Of a stretch of DNA of 64,000 bases, positions 1-11,123 are shown piece after piece. Within the stretch, counting starts at the first letter, position 1; each line of letters begins with the position of its first letter. Position numbers and translations under genes: made by a program. The notes below the pieces were generated by a model that saw nothing but the letters and a program-made list of their open reading frames with translations, was not told the DNA's origin and made no database searches. The stretch lies in contig VIIQ02000070.1 of NCBI GenBank assembly GCA_007449985.2, forward strand, positions 1 to 64,000, read 5' to 3'. Source of the stretch: Desmodesmus armatus (taxonomy: Eukaryota; Chlorophyta; Chlorophyceae; Sphaeropleales; Scenedesmaceae).

Positions 1-1320
1 GTCACTGAGACACCACTGCCGTGGGACAAGCACTCGGAATGGATGGGTTGGTCACTGCTGTGACTCACGAGTTTTGAAGCAGAATGAAGACGATTGTGGA
101 TGGTAATACAAGAACTGGGTGCCTCACAGACAACAGGGTGAACAGGTGAACGAAAGAGGGTGCAGCGACCACTAGACTCAATTTGCTCACCTTACTCAAG
201 GCACGAAATACACGTGAGCAACTGAGAGTGGTTGGGACAGCAAGAAACACCCTTACTCTTTCCTTTCCCACCATCTCCCTGCCCCAACCGTCACCAGTAA
301 CGCCACCAGCTGCACGTAAATTCGGGCACGAGGACGGTTACATGTTTCAAGAACAACAGAAACACCTTCAATCGCACCTGGACGAAGCGGCACAGCGCCC
401 CCCCCCCAACACACAACCCCCCCCCCCCCCCCCCCCCCCCTCCACCAGCATTTCAACCCCGCAACCATTTTGCTCACACCCTCCTCCTTAACACACACTT
501 ACGCCCTATGCTTACATACTTTCCACCACCACCACCACCACTCATTCCCACCTCGCACGTGGTGTACCCTGCCAGCCTGGCAGTGCTGGGCATACCGGCC
601 GTTCATTTTCATGCGATTATACAACCCCGTGCATTTTTGGCCTCAATGCTTGCTCGCTCTTCCATACAAGTAAGCTGCTCTGTAAGTCCTACAATTCCAG
701 CACCGTCACCACCCTCCCTTTGGCAACCCATTGCCTGCTGGCTTACAACACGCGCAACACTGCCCGCGGCTCAGATATACCCATAACAGCAGCCGCCACC
801 CCTTGCGCTGTTGCCGAAGACACACCGTAGCACTGCACAACACCTCGGCCAATACGGCACTGGGCGAGATCTGGCTGCATTCAACAGCAACGCCCCTGTG
901 CAACATTACAACATCGTGTTGCAAAATGATACATGTGTTGGCACAGCTGTGCGCTCATCTTCGTGCAGGCCTCCCCATACAGCAACCCCTTCACCGACGG
1001 TGGCACCAAAGCAGCCAAACGATCCATTTTGAGGCAGGCCAGGTGCAAGCCAGGAAAGGACACACCGAAAAAACAAAAAAAAAAACGCCAAATTGCTCAT
1101 GCCTGTCAATATACATTTGACCTCTTCCGTCAGTGAAGGAAAAAATCCACCACATCCATGCATGCATTGCTGTCAGCTGACCTGCATGTCCTGCAGCAGC
1201 AGCAGCAGCCACAATACACCTACTATTCAGCTGGCCCGCCAGCCATGAATGTGGCTACAGCAGCACTGGCATCAACGCGAGGCGTATCAACCCCACACAA
1301 CAAACACCAATGTGCATACG
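1..1320. other. Non-coding 3' flank of the phosphatase gene
   Basis: No convincing exon was found on either strand. It holds a near-pure poly-C block (about 396-440), a short A-run near 1072-1083 and a CAG run near 1195-1210. The phosphatase gene on the minus strand ends at 1321, so its 3' UTR should lie here. The minus strand carries the green-algal polyadenylation word TGTAA at about 910-906, a plausible but unproven end. Confidence 0.5.
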
Positions 1321-4300
1321 TCACACAGGCAAGGCCCCCACCCCAGACGGGGCTGCTGCTGCTGCAATCGAAGTGGTGTTGCGCAGGTACAGCAGCGGCA
1401 TGCCATCACCCTCCCGCCTGCTGGCGTCCGGGTGGTGCTGCCAGCCGCCGGCACTGTTGCCATTGCTGCCACTGCTGCCGCTGTTGCCGCCACTGCTGCC
1501 GCCGCTGTATGTGGCTGGTTCGATGTCAGCCAGCCTGCTGCGCTGCTGCCGGTAGCAGACATAGGACACCGCTGCACCCAATAGCAAGCCTGCAGAGCAG
1601 CGAGGGGTTGACAGTACATGTGATGTGTGTGCGTGTGCGTGTTTGTGTGACCAGAAGGGGGGGGGGGGGTAGAACAATTGACACAGAACAGGCAACGGGA
1701 AAAGGTCCTTGGTCGACAGGGAGTTGGCATATTGCACTCTAGGAAGCATTGTTGAACTGCTGCCCAGAAGACCCACGACAATGCTACACCCAACAGCAGG
1801 CCTGCAGAGGGGGTGGCGGGCGGATGGGAAAGCAGGAGGTAGGAGTTCAGGTGCTCAGCAAACGGCCATGTGACGTGACGCGTGCGGCTTTGTCAGTCAG
1901 TTGGCATGTTTCTAGCTTGAGGGCCATGGTACTTTCTGCTGAGCAGACTCTGTCATACCAGAGAAACAAACTACCTTCCCAAGGCAACGCATACATCTTG
2001 ATCCAGCCTATCACAGCAGCCACAGCAGTGTCAGAAGACACCGAGGAGTACTGACATCTCCGTTCTCAAACTACAGAACACAAGCCACAGAACTACATGA
2101 TAGAGCACCCACCTGCTGCCACATCCGAGGCATGGTGCCAGTAGTCAACATATCTGCTGATGCCAACTGCCACTGCTGCCATGGCCGGCATCACTGCTGC
2201 CACCAGCCGCCAGGTGTGACCGCTGCCGTCAAACACACGCAGACGGTCACCACCACCAGGTGATGAAACACAACGCGGACGCTGACCAAGAGCTGTGGCC
2301 TGCAGGCACAACATAACCATTTGTTTGACTTTGTTTGATTAAGTGTAGTTTGAGATACACCACAGGTGATGAACACAACCCAGACGCAGACCAAGAGCTG
2401 TGCCCTGCAGGCAATATCATTATGATACACTTCTCCAGCAGGTTCATTGTGCAAAAGCAACCGACTTTACTAGGTGTCAAAGCAGCACCACCAGGCTGAC
2501 CTGGGGGCACAACAAAACACACATATCTTGTTTTCTGACAGACGGATGCAGCATGTGATGCATGTGCGGCGACGTCAGGGCCCCGCGCTTACTGTGACGT
2601 GGAATCAGCTGCTGTGACTGGTGCACAAGAGATTTGCAGAAAGGCGCCGCATTGAGCGTGTGCCTCGGTGTATGGTGTGTTGTATCAAACATGGCCATGC
2701 TATGGGCGCGTGGTGCTGTGCTGTGGAGTGCTGTGCTGTGCTGTGAGGTGGTCCTGCTTGCTCACCACTTGGGAAGCTCTTGCGTCCCTCTGCCACACTG
2801 CCTGCTGGTCCTGAACAGCGTGGGTAGCCCCCCATGTCATCCTCCTTAGCCCACACCACCTTGCCATCAGGCCAGCACCTGCACAAGTGAGATCACGCAT
2901 TGCCTCCTGGGGGTATACGTAGCGTCTGTTGAATGTCCTGCATGTTGTGGCTGCATATCGATCTGTACTAGTCATGCGCCCACACCACCTTGCCATCAGG
3001 CCAACACCTGCACAAGGCAGAGGGTGAAGGGGTAAGGGTGGCGTTCAAATGCATGGCTAGCACTTGCTGCAATTCTGGTGGTTCTGCCTTGTTTGGTCAA
3101 CCCGGTGTACGTGGTGCAAACCCCGCAGGGGAGGCAACCTATGAGGTCCACCTGGCTCGACCCTGGTGGACAATGCCATTGTTGTTTGGCGAAAATGTCC
3201 ATATAACATACTCCCTCAATAAGCAGTGGCCCCTGGGTTATCCTGCATGTCACGGCTGCATACCAATCTGCACTCTTGCAGTGCCCGCCACAACCGACCC
3301 TGAGCTCCTGTTGTGCAAGCTTGTGTTGTCATTGCAGTACTGCACCCACCCCACAGTATACTTGTATCACTACTGTGCTTCCAACTCAAGACCATCACAC
3401 TCGGCTCCTTTTGGTGTCTTGGGGTTTCAACAGAACCCTGCATTGAAGAACCAGCACTGCCCCAACCTGGCGTTGGAGTCTGGCTGCTCCAGGGGGGGGG
3501 GGGGGGGGGGGGGGCTAGCGGTGTGCTAACACATGAGTTGTTGCATCCAGCGCAGGTGTATATGTGTGGACGGAGAACGTGTGTGTTGTGTCCAGAGGGG
3601 GGGGGGGTGCCAGCAGGGTAAATTTCTGGGGGAGGGTGTCCTGGGACCAAAACTGGGGGTTGAGGGTGTACTGTCATGCGGTTATACAGGCCTGCCCTGC
3701 AGCCACTATATAACAGCAACGTGCCGGTGTTCTCACCTGGCGTTGAAGTCTGGTCGCAGCCTGCCCACAGGACACTTGATGATGTTTGTCAATGCGGCAG
3801 TGAACAGCACTGACGTCCACACACCCAACACAAGGTGGTGGCCCTCGATAAGTGGCCGCCTGTGAACACGGCACAGCAGCAGCACAGATAGTGTGACACG
3901 AAGCACAGCTAAGACATATGCAGCATAGAGGCTTTCGACCAGACTGGTTCCCCCAAAACCAGTCCCCCCCCCCCCCAAAACCACTATACTTTGGTGGTAG
4001 CCCCCCCCCCCCCCCCCCCCGGGGGGGCCCTTGAATCTCAAACCCTACCTGAGTACGACTGAGTGCAGGGCAAACAGCACAGCGGGCACCACCAGGCAGT
4101 ACAGGGGCACAGACCATGACGGCACTGAGTTGGGCAGCAGGGGGTAAGCCGTGTGTGTGAGGTCCGCCTTGCGCATGTAACCTGCGAGCAAGCATGGAAG
4201 CAATCCATGAATTACATGAAGTCGATGCAGCATGTGCATCACCGCGCTTGCGCATGTACCCTGTGAGGAAGCCACGAAGAAAACGGTTTGCCGTGTGCAT

Positions 4301-5676
4301 TGGTACTTTGTCCAGACACCCCATTAGCAAGCCATGAAACAGAGCAACGGTGTGCATTCATACTGTGCGCATTTGCCTGTTGAGCAAGAACCCCATATGC
4401 ACCATCCTCAGCCCATCACACCTTACGAAGGCCAACCTCACCCCCCATCCATGCACGCAATGGCCCACATCTTGGCTCTCTAGTACCTTCCAGTTACCAC
4501 CCTGCCTCCCCCCCCCCCCCCAACCCCCACCCCCACCCCCACCGCCACCGGGGCCCTCTTCACTGGGGGAGGGGTCGGGGCCACAGTTTTGCGGGCCCCT
4601 GCTGTGTACAGAGCAACTGTTGGCACCAAGAGCAAAGGAGAAACTGTGCGCCCTGGCTGCTGCAGTCACTACCCCTGGGTGTGCCTCTATTGCTGCCAGC
4701 AATACACCTGCCACCACTCGTTGCACCAACGTCCTTTTTGCAGCACCCAAAAGCAGCTGCAGCTTGACACAATGCGAGTACTGAAGCCCTTACCTCTTTG
4801 CAGAACTCAAATTGTTGCAAACCATACGCACTAACCAGGATCACGTGTGACCCTCAAGCCCCCCCCTCCAAAACCTCACCTCCGCCCCCCCCCCCCCCCC
4901 CCCCACCCCCGGGACAATATGAAAAAACCCTCGCCTCACCGCATCTCACAGGCTCACTTTCCCTGGGTACACCTGCCTCAGAAGCTGCCAGCACCACACC
5001 CATCACCACTCGTGCACTGCTGTGCTGATTGCACTACCCAAAAGCGTCAGCTGCAGCTTGACACATTGCGAGAACTCAAGCCCCTAGGCACCTTGCGAAA
5101 CTGAACACCATACTCACTAATCGGGAAATCACGTGTGACCCTCAAAGCCCCCCCTCCCAAACACACAAGAAACCTTCACCTCACCGCATCCCTGCAACTC
5201 ACCTTCCCTGGGTACACCTGCCTCAGAAGCTGCCAGCACCACACCCATCACCACTTGTGCACTGGCGTCCTTCTTGCAGCACCCCAACAGCGCCAGCCGC
5301 AGCTTGACACAATGAGAGAAGTCAAGCTTCTACGTAATGAGAGAAGTCAAGCTTCTAAGTAATTCACAGGTTCAAACACTTACCCACTCAGCAGGATCCA
5401 CATGTGACCCTGACCCTGACCCCCCCCCCTCCCCCGCCCCCCCCCCCCCACACACACACACACACACACGCACATGCACACAAACAAAACCCCTCCCATC
5501 AACTCACCTTCCCTGGGTACACCTGCCTCAGATGCTGCCAGCACCACACCCATCACCACCACGAGGGCCCAGTCCAGTGCATAGTCCACAGAGTAGCCAG
5601 CAATCACCCAGGATCCGCTGCTGCTGCTCTTTACAAGAGGGGTCCGTACCCGCTGTTCTGACGCAGAGGGCAACAT
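1321..5676 (-). CDS. LPP: Lipid phosphate phosphatase (PAP2/LPP family), multi-exon
   Basis: Integral membrane phosphatase that dephosphorylates phosphatidic acid and related lipid phosphates. Exons read on the minus strand: 5676-5508 (ATG at 5676, first membrane segment DYALDWALVVVMGVVLAA), 4181-4049 (DLTHTAYPLLPNSVPSWSVP, family N-terminal signature), 3943-3737 (ends TNIIKCPVGRLRPDF, the KxxxxxxRP phosphatase motif), 2878-2766 (CWPDGK, then KSFPSG), 2299-2113 (GHSSWSAS completing the PSGH motif, then SRYVDYWHHASDV with the SRxxxxxHxxxD motif) and 1589-1321 (GLLLGAAVSYVCYRQQ and a Gly/Ser tail). The three catalytic motifs are present in order. One oddity is that exon 2299-2113 needs a one-base shift near 2246-2262 to join FITWW to RLRVFDGSGH, so either the sequence has an indel error or this allele is broken. 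Several exons have partial tandem copies. It is divergent from the gene at 6448. Confidence 0.85.
1735..1812 (-). repeat. Copy of the start of the last phosphatase exon
   Basis: The minus strand has CTCTGCAG followed by codons for GLLLGVALSWVFWAAVQQ, a diverged copy of GLLLGAAVSYVCYRQQ at 1589. It carries its own acceptor and sits about 215 bp upstream of the intact exon in gene direction. Confidence 0.7.
2345..2425 (-). repeat. Copy of phosphatase exon 5 start (GHSSWSAS motif)
   Basis: On the minus strand, TGCAG plus codons for GHSSWSASGLC occurs at about 2412-2370, a near match to the used exon starting at 2299. The copy lacks one base in its TGTTCATC word (TGTTTCATC in the used exon), which changes the frame before the motif continues. 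The catalytic PSGH histidine is therefore encoded twice in the genome, but only one copy continues into the SRxxxxxH exon. Confidence 0.7.
2960..3020 (-). repeat. Partial copy of the start of phosphatase exon 4
   Basis: On the minus strand CTTGTGCAG followed by codons for CWPDGKVVWA is repeated at about 3010-2975, matching the true exon from 2878. The copy then runs into a stop (TAG). The acceptor is copied with the exon. Confidence 0.7.
4231..4290 (-). repeat. Partial copy of the start of phosphatase exon 2
   Basis: The minus strand reads an acceptor followed by GYMRKRGDAHA, matching the true exon start GYMRKADLTHTA at 4181. The homology is lost after about 10 codons. The intact exon lies about 80 bp downstream in gene direction. 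Confidence 0.6.
4650..5370 (-). repeat. Three degenerate tandem copies of the end of phosphatase exon 1
   Basis: On the minus strand the coding stretch VVMGVVLAASEAGVPREGE of the true exon (5580-5508) recurs at about 5270-5205 and 5020-4955, nearly unchanged, and at about 4712-4660 in diverged form (VVAGVLLAAIEAHPGVV). Each copy keeps downstream intron sequence. The first two retain a GTGAG donor; the third has lost it. Flanking words such as the minus-strand complement of GCAGCTTGACAC recur with the copies, so the unit (roughly 250-290 bp) includes intron. Confidence 0.8.
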
Positions 5677-6447
5677 ACTGCTGCTGTTGTTGATCCCGTA
5701 AACGCCTCCTAAGGGTGCCAGAAGCCGTCCGGTGCTGCTGCTGTATATGACTGTGCTGGTGGGGAGCGCTGCTGCTGTGCTGGTGGTTGAACCGCTGAAG
5801 CCTGCGCTGCTGTCGATGCCAGAACTCAAACTTGCAAGGGAGGCCTTGGATCCTGTTACAGCCAGCAGAACGGGAATTGCTGCTCTCTTCAAGAGACCAC
5901 ATTCTGAACCGATGTCGTGCAACCCTCGAGCATCCACCCAACCCTGTCCCTGAACAGAGACCTCACCGCCTTCCTTCCACTTGGGCTTGCCTGCCAGTTG
6001 ACAGGTGCGGGAGGTGTGGTTGTGGTTGGGGTTGTCTGAGTTCGCTTACGTTTGCGTGCGGTGTGAAGTAGCGTGGTTCTTCCAGATCCTGACCCTTGTG
6101 TTGCCAGGCGTTCCTGCTGCTGCTGGTGAGATGGGCTTGAACTCAACTCCATTCACAGCTGATGCTGACGTCAACTGTGCATGTGCAGCAGCAGCATGCT
6201 CTGCAGCATGCACTCAAAGTATTAAGCGAGAAAAGTGCGCAGCACACTGCGATTGCGTCACTGACGTCACCCTTGGACCCCTGTTATTTTGCCTGGATCA
6301 TCCGCAGCTGATCTGGGTCGTTGACTTGCAGAACATGCAGGCAGTGCCATCCAGTTGATGCAAAACAACAAATGAAGTATTAAAAAGTTCGATGTTGTGT
6401 GCTGAGCCAATCAGGGCTGTGTGTTGTCACCCCAGCAGCAGCTGTGC
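5677..6447. promoter_or_regulatory. Divergent promoter region with two TGACGTCA palindromes
   Basis: This is the gap between the inferred starts of the minus-strand phosphatase (5676) and the plus-strand helical-repeat gene (6448). The 8-bp palindrome TGACGTCA, the classic bZIP/CREB binding word, occurs at 6166-6173 and again at 6262-6269. Part of the interval (about 5677-5940) is open in the phosphatase frame without an ATG, so an upstream phosphatase exon cannot be excluded. Confidence 0.45.
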
Positions 6448-7537
6448 ATGTTGTCTCACTGCAACTTCCGCTGCAAGCAGCACCCACATGCAACTCAGCA
6501 CCCTCTGGCAGCCAACAGGTGGCGCTGCATCTGTCACAGTGCGCAGCGGAACAGCAGCAGGCGAAGCTCCCCTGATCTGCTTGCTGTCCCTGAAGCCCCT
6601 CAGTTTGACTTGCCAGAGCGCCAGCCAACACCTGATGAAGTGAGTCCTGCAAGTTCCAGCTGCTGTGGAAGTGCTTCTTGCGAGTATTGTTAAGCCCACG
6701 ATCAGTTTTTTTTCGTTTTGCAAGCTTACAACCCAGCATTCAGATTGGCAGTGCAGCTAATATAGCACTGTGCAACCCTCCTGTTGCTTGCGCTGTCTGT
6801 TCTTGCTGCTTGCTTAGGCTCAGGGTATTGCAGCAGGGGACCAGATCACTCCCCAGCAGCAATTGGCCCTGCAGCTGCAGCTGCCACTCACACAGCCGGT
6901 GCGGCTGCCACCCGGCTGGCCGGAGCCGAGGGATCTTATGCAACGAATCAAGGTGGGTTGTGTGCTGATGTGTTGTGCTGGGCTGTGCTTCATCTGTGCT
7001 GGTGCATTTGCTGGGGTGGCAGGGGCCAGGCTGGGCTGTAGGGCTAAGCAAGAGTTGGATGTGCAGCTGCAGCTGCCACTCACCCAACCGGTGCGGCTGC
7101 CACCCGGCCGACCAGAGCCTAGGGATCACATGCAGCGAATCAGGGTGGGTTAAGAGAAGCAGGCCTCAGCTCATTGGCAGTGCAAGGGATGCAGCTGAAC
7201 CATGCTGCCACATAAGAAGACTTGGTTGCCAGCTGCTGCGGCCCTGCAGCCCCTCAGGGGCTGCTTTTGCAGGAATTTTGAGATTACCCCCAATTGAGGA
7301 ACCCTTTGGTAGAAGGTTAAGGACCGTGAGGGGCGGTGTGTTTATGGCAGCTGACTGGCTGGTGTACAAGTTCACACGTGCAAGTTGCATTTTACATAAT
7401 GTCTAATGTGTCCCATGTCCTGATGCCTCTTACTGCTGCTGCTGCTGCTGCTGCTGTTGCTGGTGTGTTCAGGCAGCCCAAACGTGGCAGGAGCTGGAGG
7501 TTGCAGTGTACCAAAAGCAGGACATGCTGCTGCTGCT

Positions 7538-7573
<36 letters not shown>

Positions 7574-7960
7574 ACAGCTACAGCAGCAGGGTCAGCAAGC
7601 CAGCAGCGGGAGTGCACCACCCGCTCCACAACCCCAACCGCAACAGCCGCAACAGCCACAGCAGCAGGAACAGCAACAGCAACAGTTGTCACAAACAGCA
7701 GCAGCACCACCACCACCACTAAGTAAGAAGCAGCGCCGCAAGCAGCCTGTGCCAATGCTGAACGTCCCAACGAGCAGCGTACTGTCAACAGGGCTAACCA
7801 CACCCCAGGCAGCACCTCCCCCTGCACCACCACCAGCAGCAGCAACAGCTGGGGCCGGTCAGCCCACAGCATTGCAGGGCACCAGCAGCAGCAGCAGTGG
7901 AAATGGTGGTGGTGCTGTGGGGCCACAGCAGGCGCCGGGAGCGGCGGCAAGCAGTACCTT

Positions 7961-7999
<39 letters not shown>

Positions 8000-10900
8000 T
8001 ATGAGCTGTCCCTCAATGCCCTGCATGTCACGGAGGCTTTCAGGAGGCTGCCGGACCTTCTGGACAGACAGACTCGGTCTCAACAGCAGCAGCAGCAGCA
8101 GCAGCTGCCAAACCAGCAGCCCGCACCCAACCAGAAGCAGAACAACAAGAAGCAGAAGCGGCAGCAGCCGCCACAGCAGCAGCAGCAGCCACAGCAGCAG
8201 CAGCAAGATCGGCGCCGCATAGCAGCCCTGATCAGCCACATTTCCGCTGCAGCTCTCCACCACGCCCGAGACCTGAACTTCGACCCCCGGGGTTTAGCCC
8301 ACGTGCTGTCAGGTCTTAGCAGGCTGGGTCATAAGGATGCTGTGCTGCTGTCAGAGCTGCAGCTGGCAGTGTTGGTGAGGGTTGATGAGGTCAGTGCGAG
8401 GCATACGGCCATGGTGCTGGCGGCGCTGGCAACGCTGGGTGTCAGGTAAGCACGTAGGTGTACTGCTACCTAGCAGGCATGTATCTGTGTGTTCACTAGG
8501 ATTAGTCAACAAGTCAGCTACACAGGGAGGGAAAGCGATGGTGACCTTGAAAAGCACACACCATAAATAGGAGGGGGGGACCCTGTCACGGGTGTTGACT
8601 GCACGGCGGTGTTGGTGAGGGTTGATGAGGTCAGTCGAGGCATAGGGCCATGGTGTAGGCGGCGCTGGCAACGCTGGGTGTCAGGTAAGCACGTAGGTGT
8701 ACTGCTACCTAGCAGGCATGTATCTGTGTGTTCACTAGGATTAGTCAACAAGTCAGCTACACAGGGAGGGTCAGCGATGGTGACCTTGAAAAGCACACAC
8801 CATAAATAGGAGGGGGGGACCCTGTCACGGGTGTTGACTGCACGGCGGTGTTGGTGAGGGTTGATGAGGTCAGTCGAGGCATAGGGCCATGGTGTAGGCG
8901 GCACTGGCAACGTTGGGTGTCAGGCAAGCACCTAGGCATGTGTCTGTGCCAACTCTACGGTGGAACAGTCAGCAACCTTGTCAACCCTTTGGCTGGCTGC
9001 TCGCTTTCTCAAACCATTCATTCCTGCTCCAAGCCCTGGTTCCCCCCCCCCCCCCACACCTCGTGCTTCCCTGCCTCCCTTCGATTCCCCTTTTTTCCCT
9101 CCCTCTGCTTTTACCCTGTCACCCTCCCCTTGCCCCCTTTTGCACCCCCCCTCCAGGCTGGTGTGGAGCTGGAGCTGCTGGCATCCCTGCACCAGCACAC
9201 CTGTGTGCCCTCTCACCTAACCCTTGCCCCGTCCTCCTGCCCTCCAGCCTGGAGCCCGGGCCTGCTACCGAGCTGCTGCCAGCCCTGCAGCGGCACACCC
9301 TGCACTCCATCAACCTCTCACCTTCCTCCCTCCCGTTGATCCACCCTACGCAACCCCTTCTCCCCGCTGCTCCCTCCTTCCAACCACTCATCTTCCAACT
9401 ACGTCCTGCCCCCCGATCCCCCCCCCCCGGCCCTCTGGAACTCTTTGCATCTCTTCCTGGACCACCCTCAACACCCTACCTCCCTCAGCTTGTTTTGCCC
9501 CCTGCCCCCCCCCCCCTGCCCTTATCTGCTCCCCAGGCCCGAAGTTGAGCTGCTGTCAGCCCTTCAGTGCCACACGCTGCACTCCATCACCCTCTTCCAG
9601 GGCCACAGCCTGGTGAGCACCAACCTACGCTCCCCCTTCTCCCCACTGCTCCATCTTATGAACCACCCATCCGCCCTCCAGCCCCCCCCCCCCGGGAACG
9701 CTGCATTGCCTCCTTCACCCCCTTCCCCCCCCCCCCCCCCCCCTTCCCCCCCCCCCCCCCTCCCTTGCTGCCAGGCCTGATGTTGAGCTCCTGCCAGCCC
9801 TGCAGCACCACACCCTGCACTCCACGCCGTTTTCCAGGGCCACAGCCTAGCCAGCACTGACTCAACACACCACTTTTTTCCTCTGCTGCTGCCTCCCTCC
9901 TTCCAACCACCCCTCCTCGCTCCAGGCGCTGCCCCCTATTCCCCCCACCCCCCTCGGAAACCCTGCATTGCCTCCTTCACCCCCTTCTGAGGACCGCCCC
10001 CCCCCCCCCCCTTTACCCCCCCCCCCCCCTCCCTTTGCCTGCAGGCCTGACGTTGAGCTCCTGTCAGCCCTTCAGCACCACACGCTGCACTCCAACAGCC
10101 TATGGCGTGTGTTTCCGCCCTCCTACCTGTCTCATACCCTTGCAACCACCAACCCCTGCCTGCCCTCTCACCCCGCCCTTCCCTCCAGGCCTGATGTTGA
10201 GCTCCTGCCCGCCCTTCAGCGCCACACCCTGCACTCCATCGCCCTCCTCCAGGGCCACAGCCTAGCCAGCACTAAGTCAACACACCACCCTTCTGCACTG
10301 CTGCTGTCTCCCCCCTTCCAACCCCCCCTCCTCCCTCCAGGCGCTGCCCCCCCCCCCCCCTCCCTGCCCCCAACACCCTGCCTCAGTCTCTTCACCTTCT
10401 CCGAATCCATTTTGCCCCTCTTTCTCCCCTCCCCACCTGCCCTTCCTGCAGGCCTGATGTTGAGCTCCTGCCAGCCCTTCAGAGCCACACGCTGCACTCC
10501 ATCAACCTCTTTCAGGGCCACAGCCTAGCCAGCACCAACCCTACGCTCCCCCTTCTCCCCGCTGCTCCATCCTATGAACCAGCCATCCGCCCTCCAGCCC
10601 CCCCCCCCCCCAGGAACGCTGCATTACCTCCTTCACCCCCTTCAACCGCCCCCCCCCCCCCCCCCCCCCCCCCCTCCCTTTGTCCCTGCAGGCCCAATGT
10701 TGAGCTCCTGTCAGCGCTTCAGCGCCACACGCTGCACTCCATCACCCTCTTCCAGGGCCACAGCCTATCTGGCTTGAACCCATGCAACCACCAGACCCTT
10801 GCCGCTCGCTCCTCTACCCCCGCCCCTTTTCTTCAGGCCAGATGCCGAGCTCCTGCCAGCATTGCAGCGGCACACCTTGACACCCATTTGACCCGCCCTC

Positions 10901-11089
10901 TGCCCCCTCACCTGGACCCCCCCCCCCGCCTTGCTCCCAGGCCCGATGTTGAGCTCCTGTCAGGCCTTCAGCGCCACGCCCTGCACTCCATCAGCCTCTT
11001 CCAGGGCCACAGCCTAGCCAGCACCATATGGGCTCTGGCAAAGCTGCAGGAACACAACACACCCCAACAGCCTGCCAACAAATCACCAC

Positions 11090-11123
<34 letters not shown>

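Noticed and set aside
7500..8222. Poly-Ser reading of the CAG-rich exon as a separate protein
   Set aside because: The alternative frame after about 7960 continues into conserved helical-repeat sequence, while the Ser frame is only the shifted reading of CAG runs.
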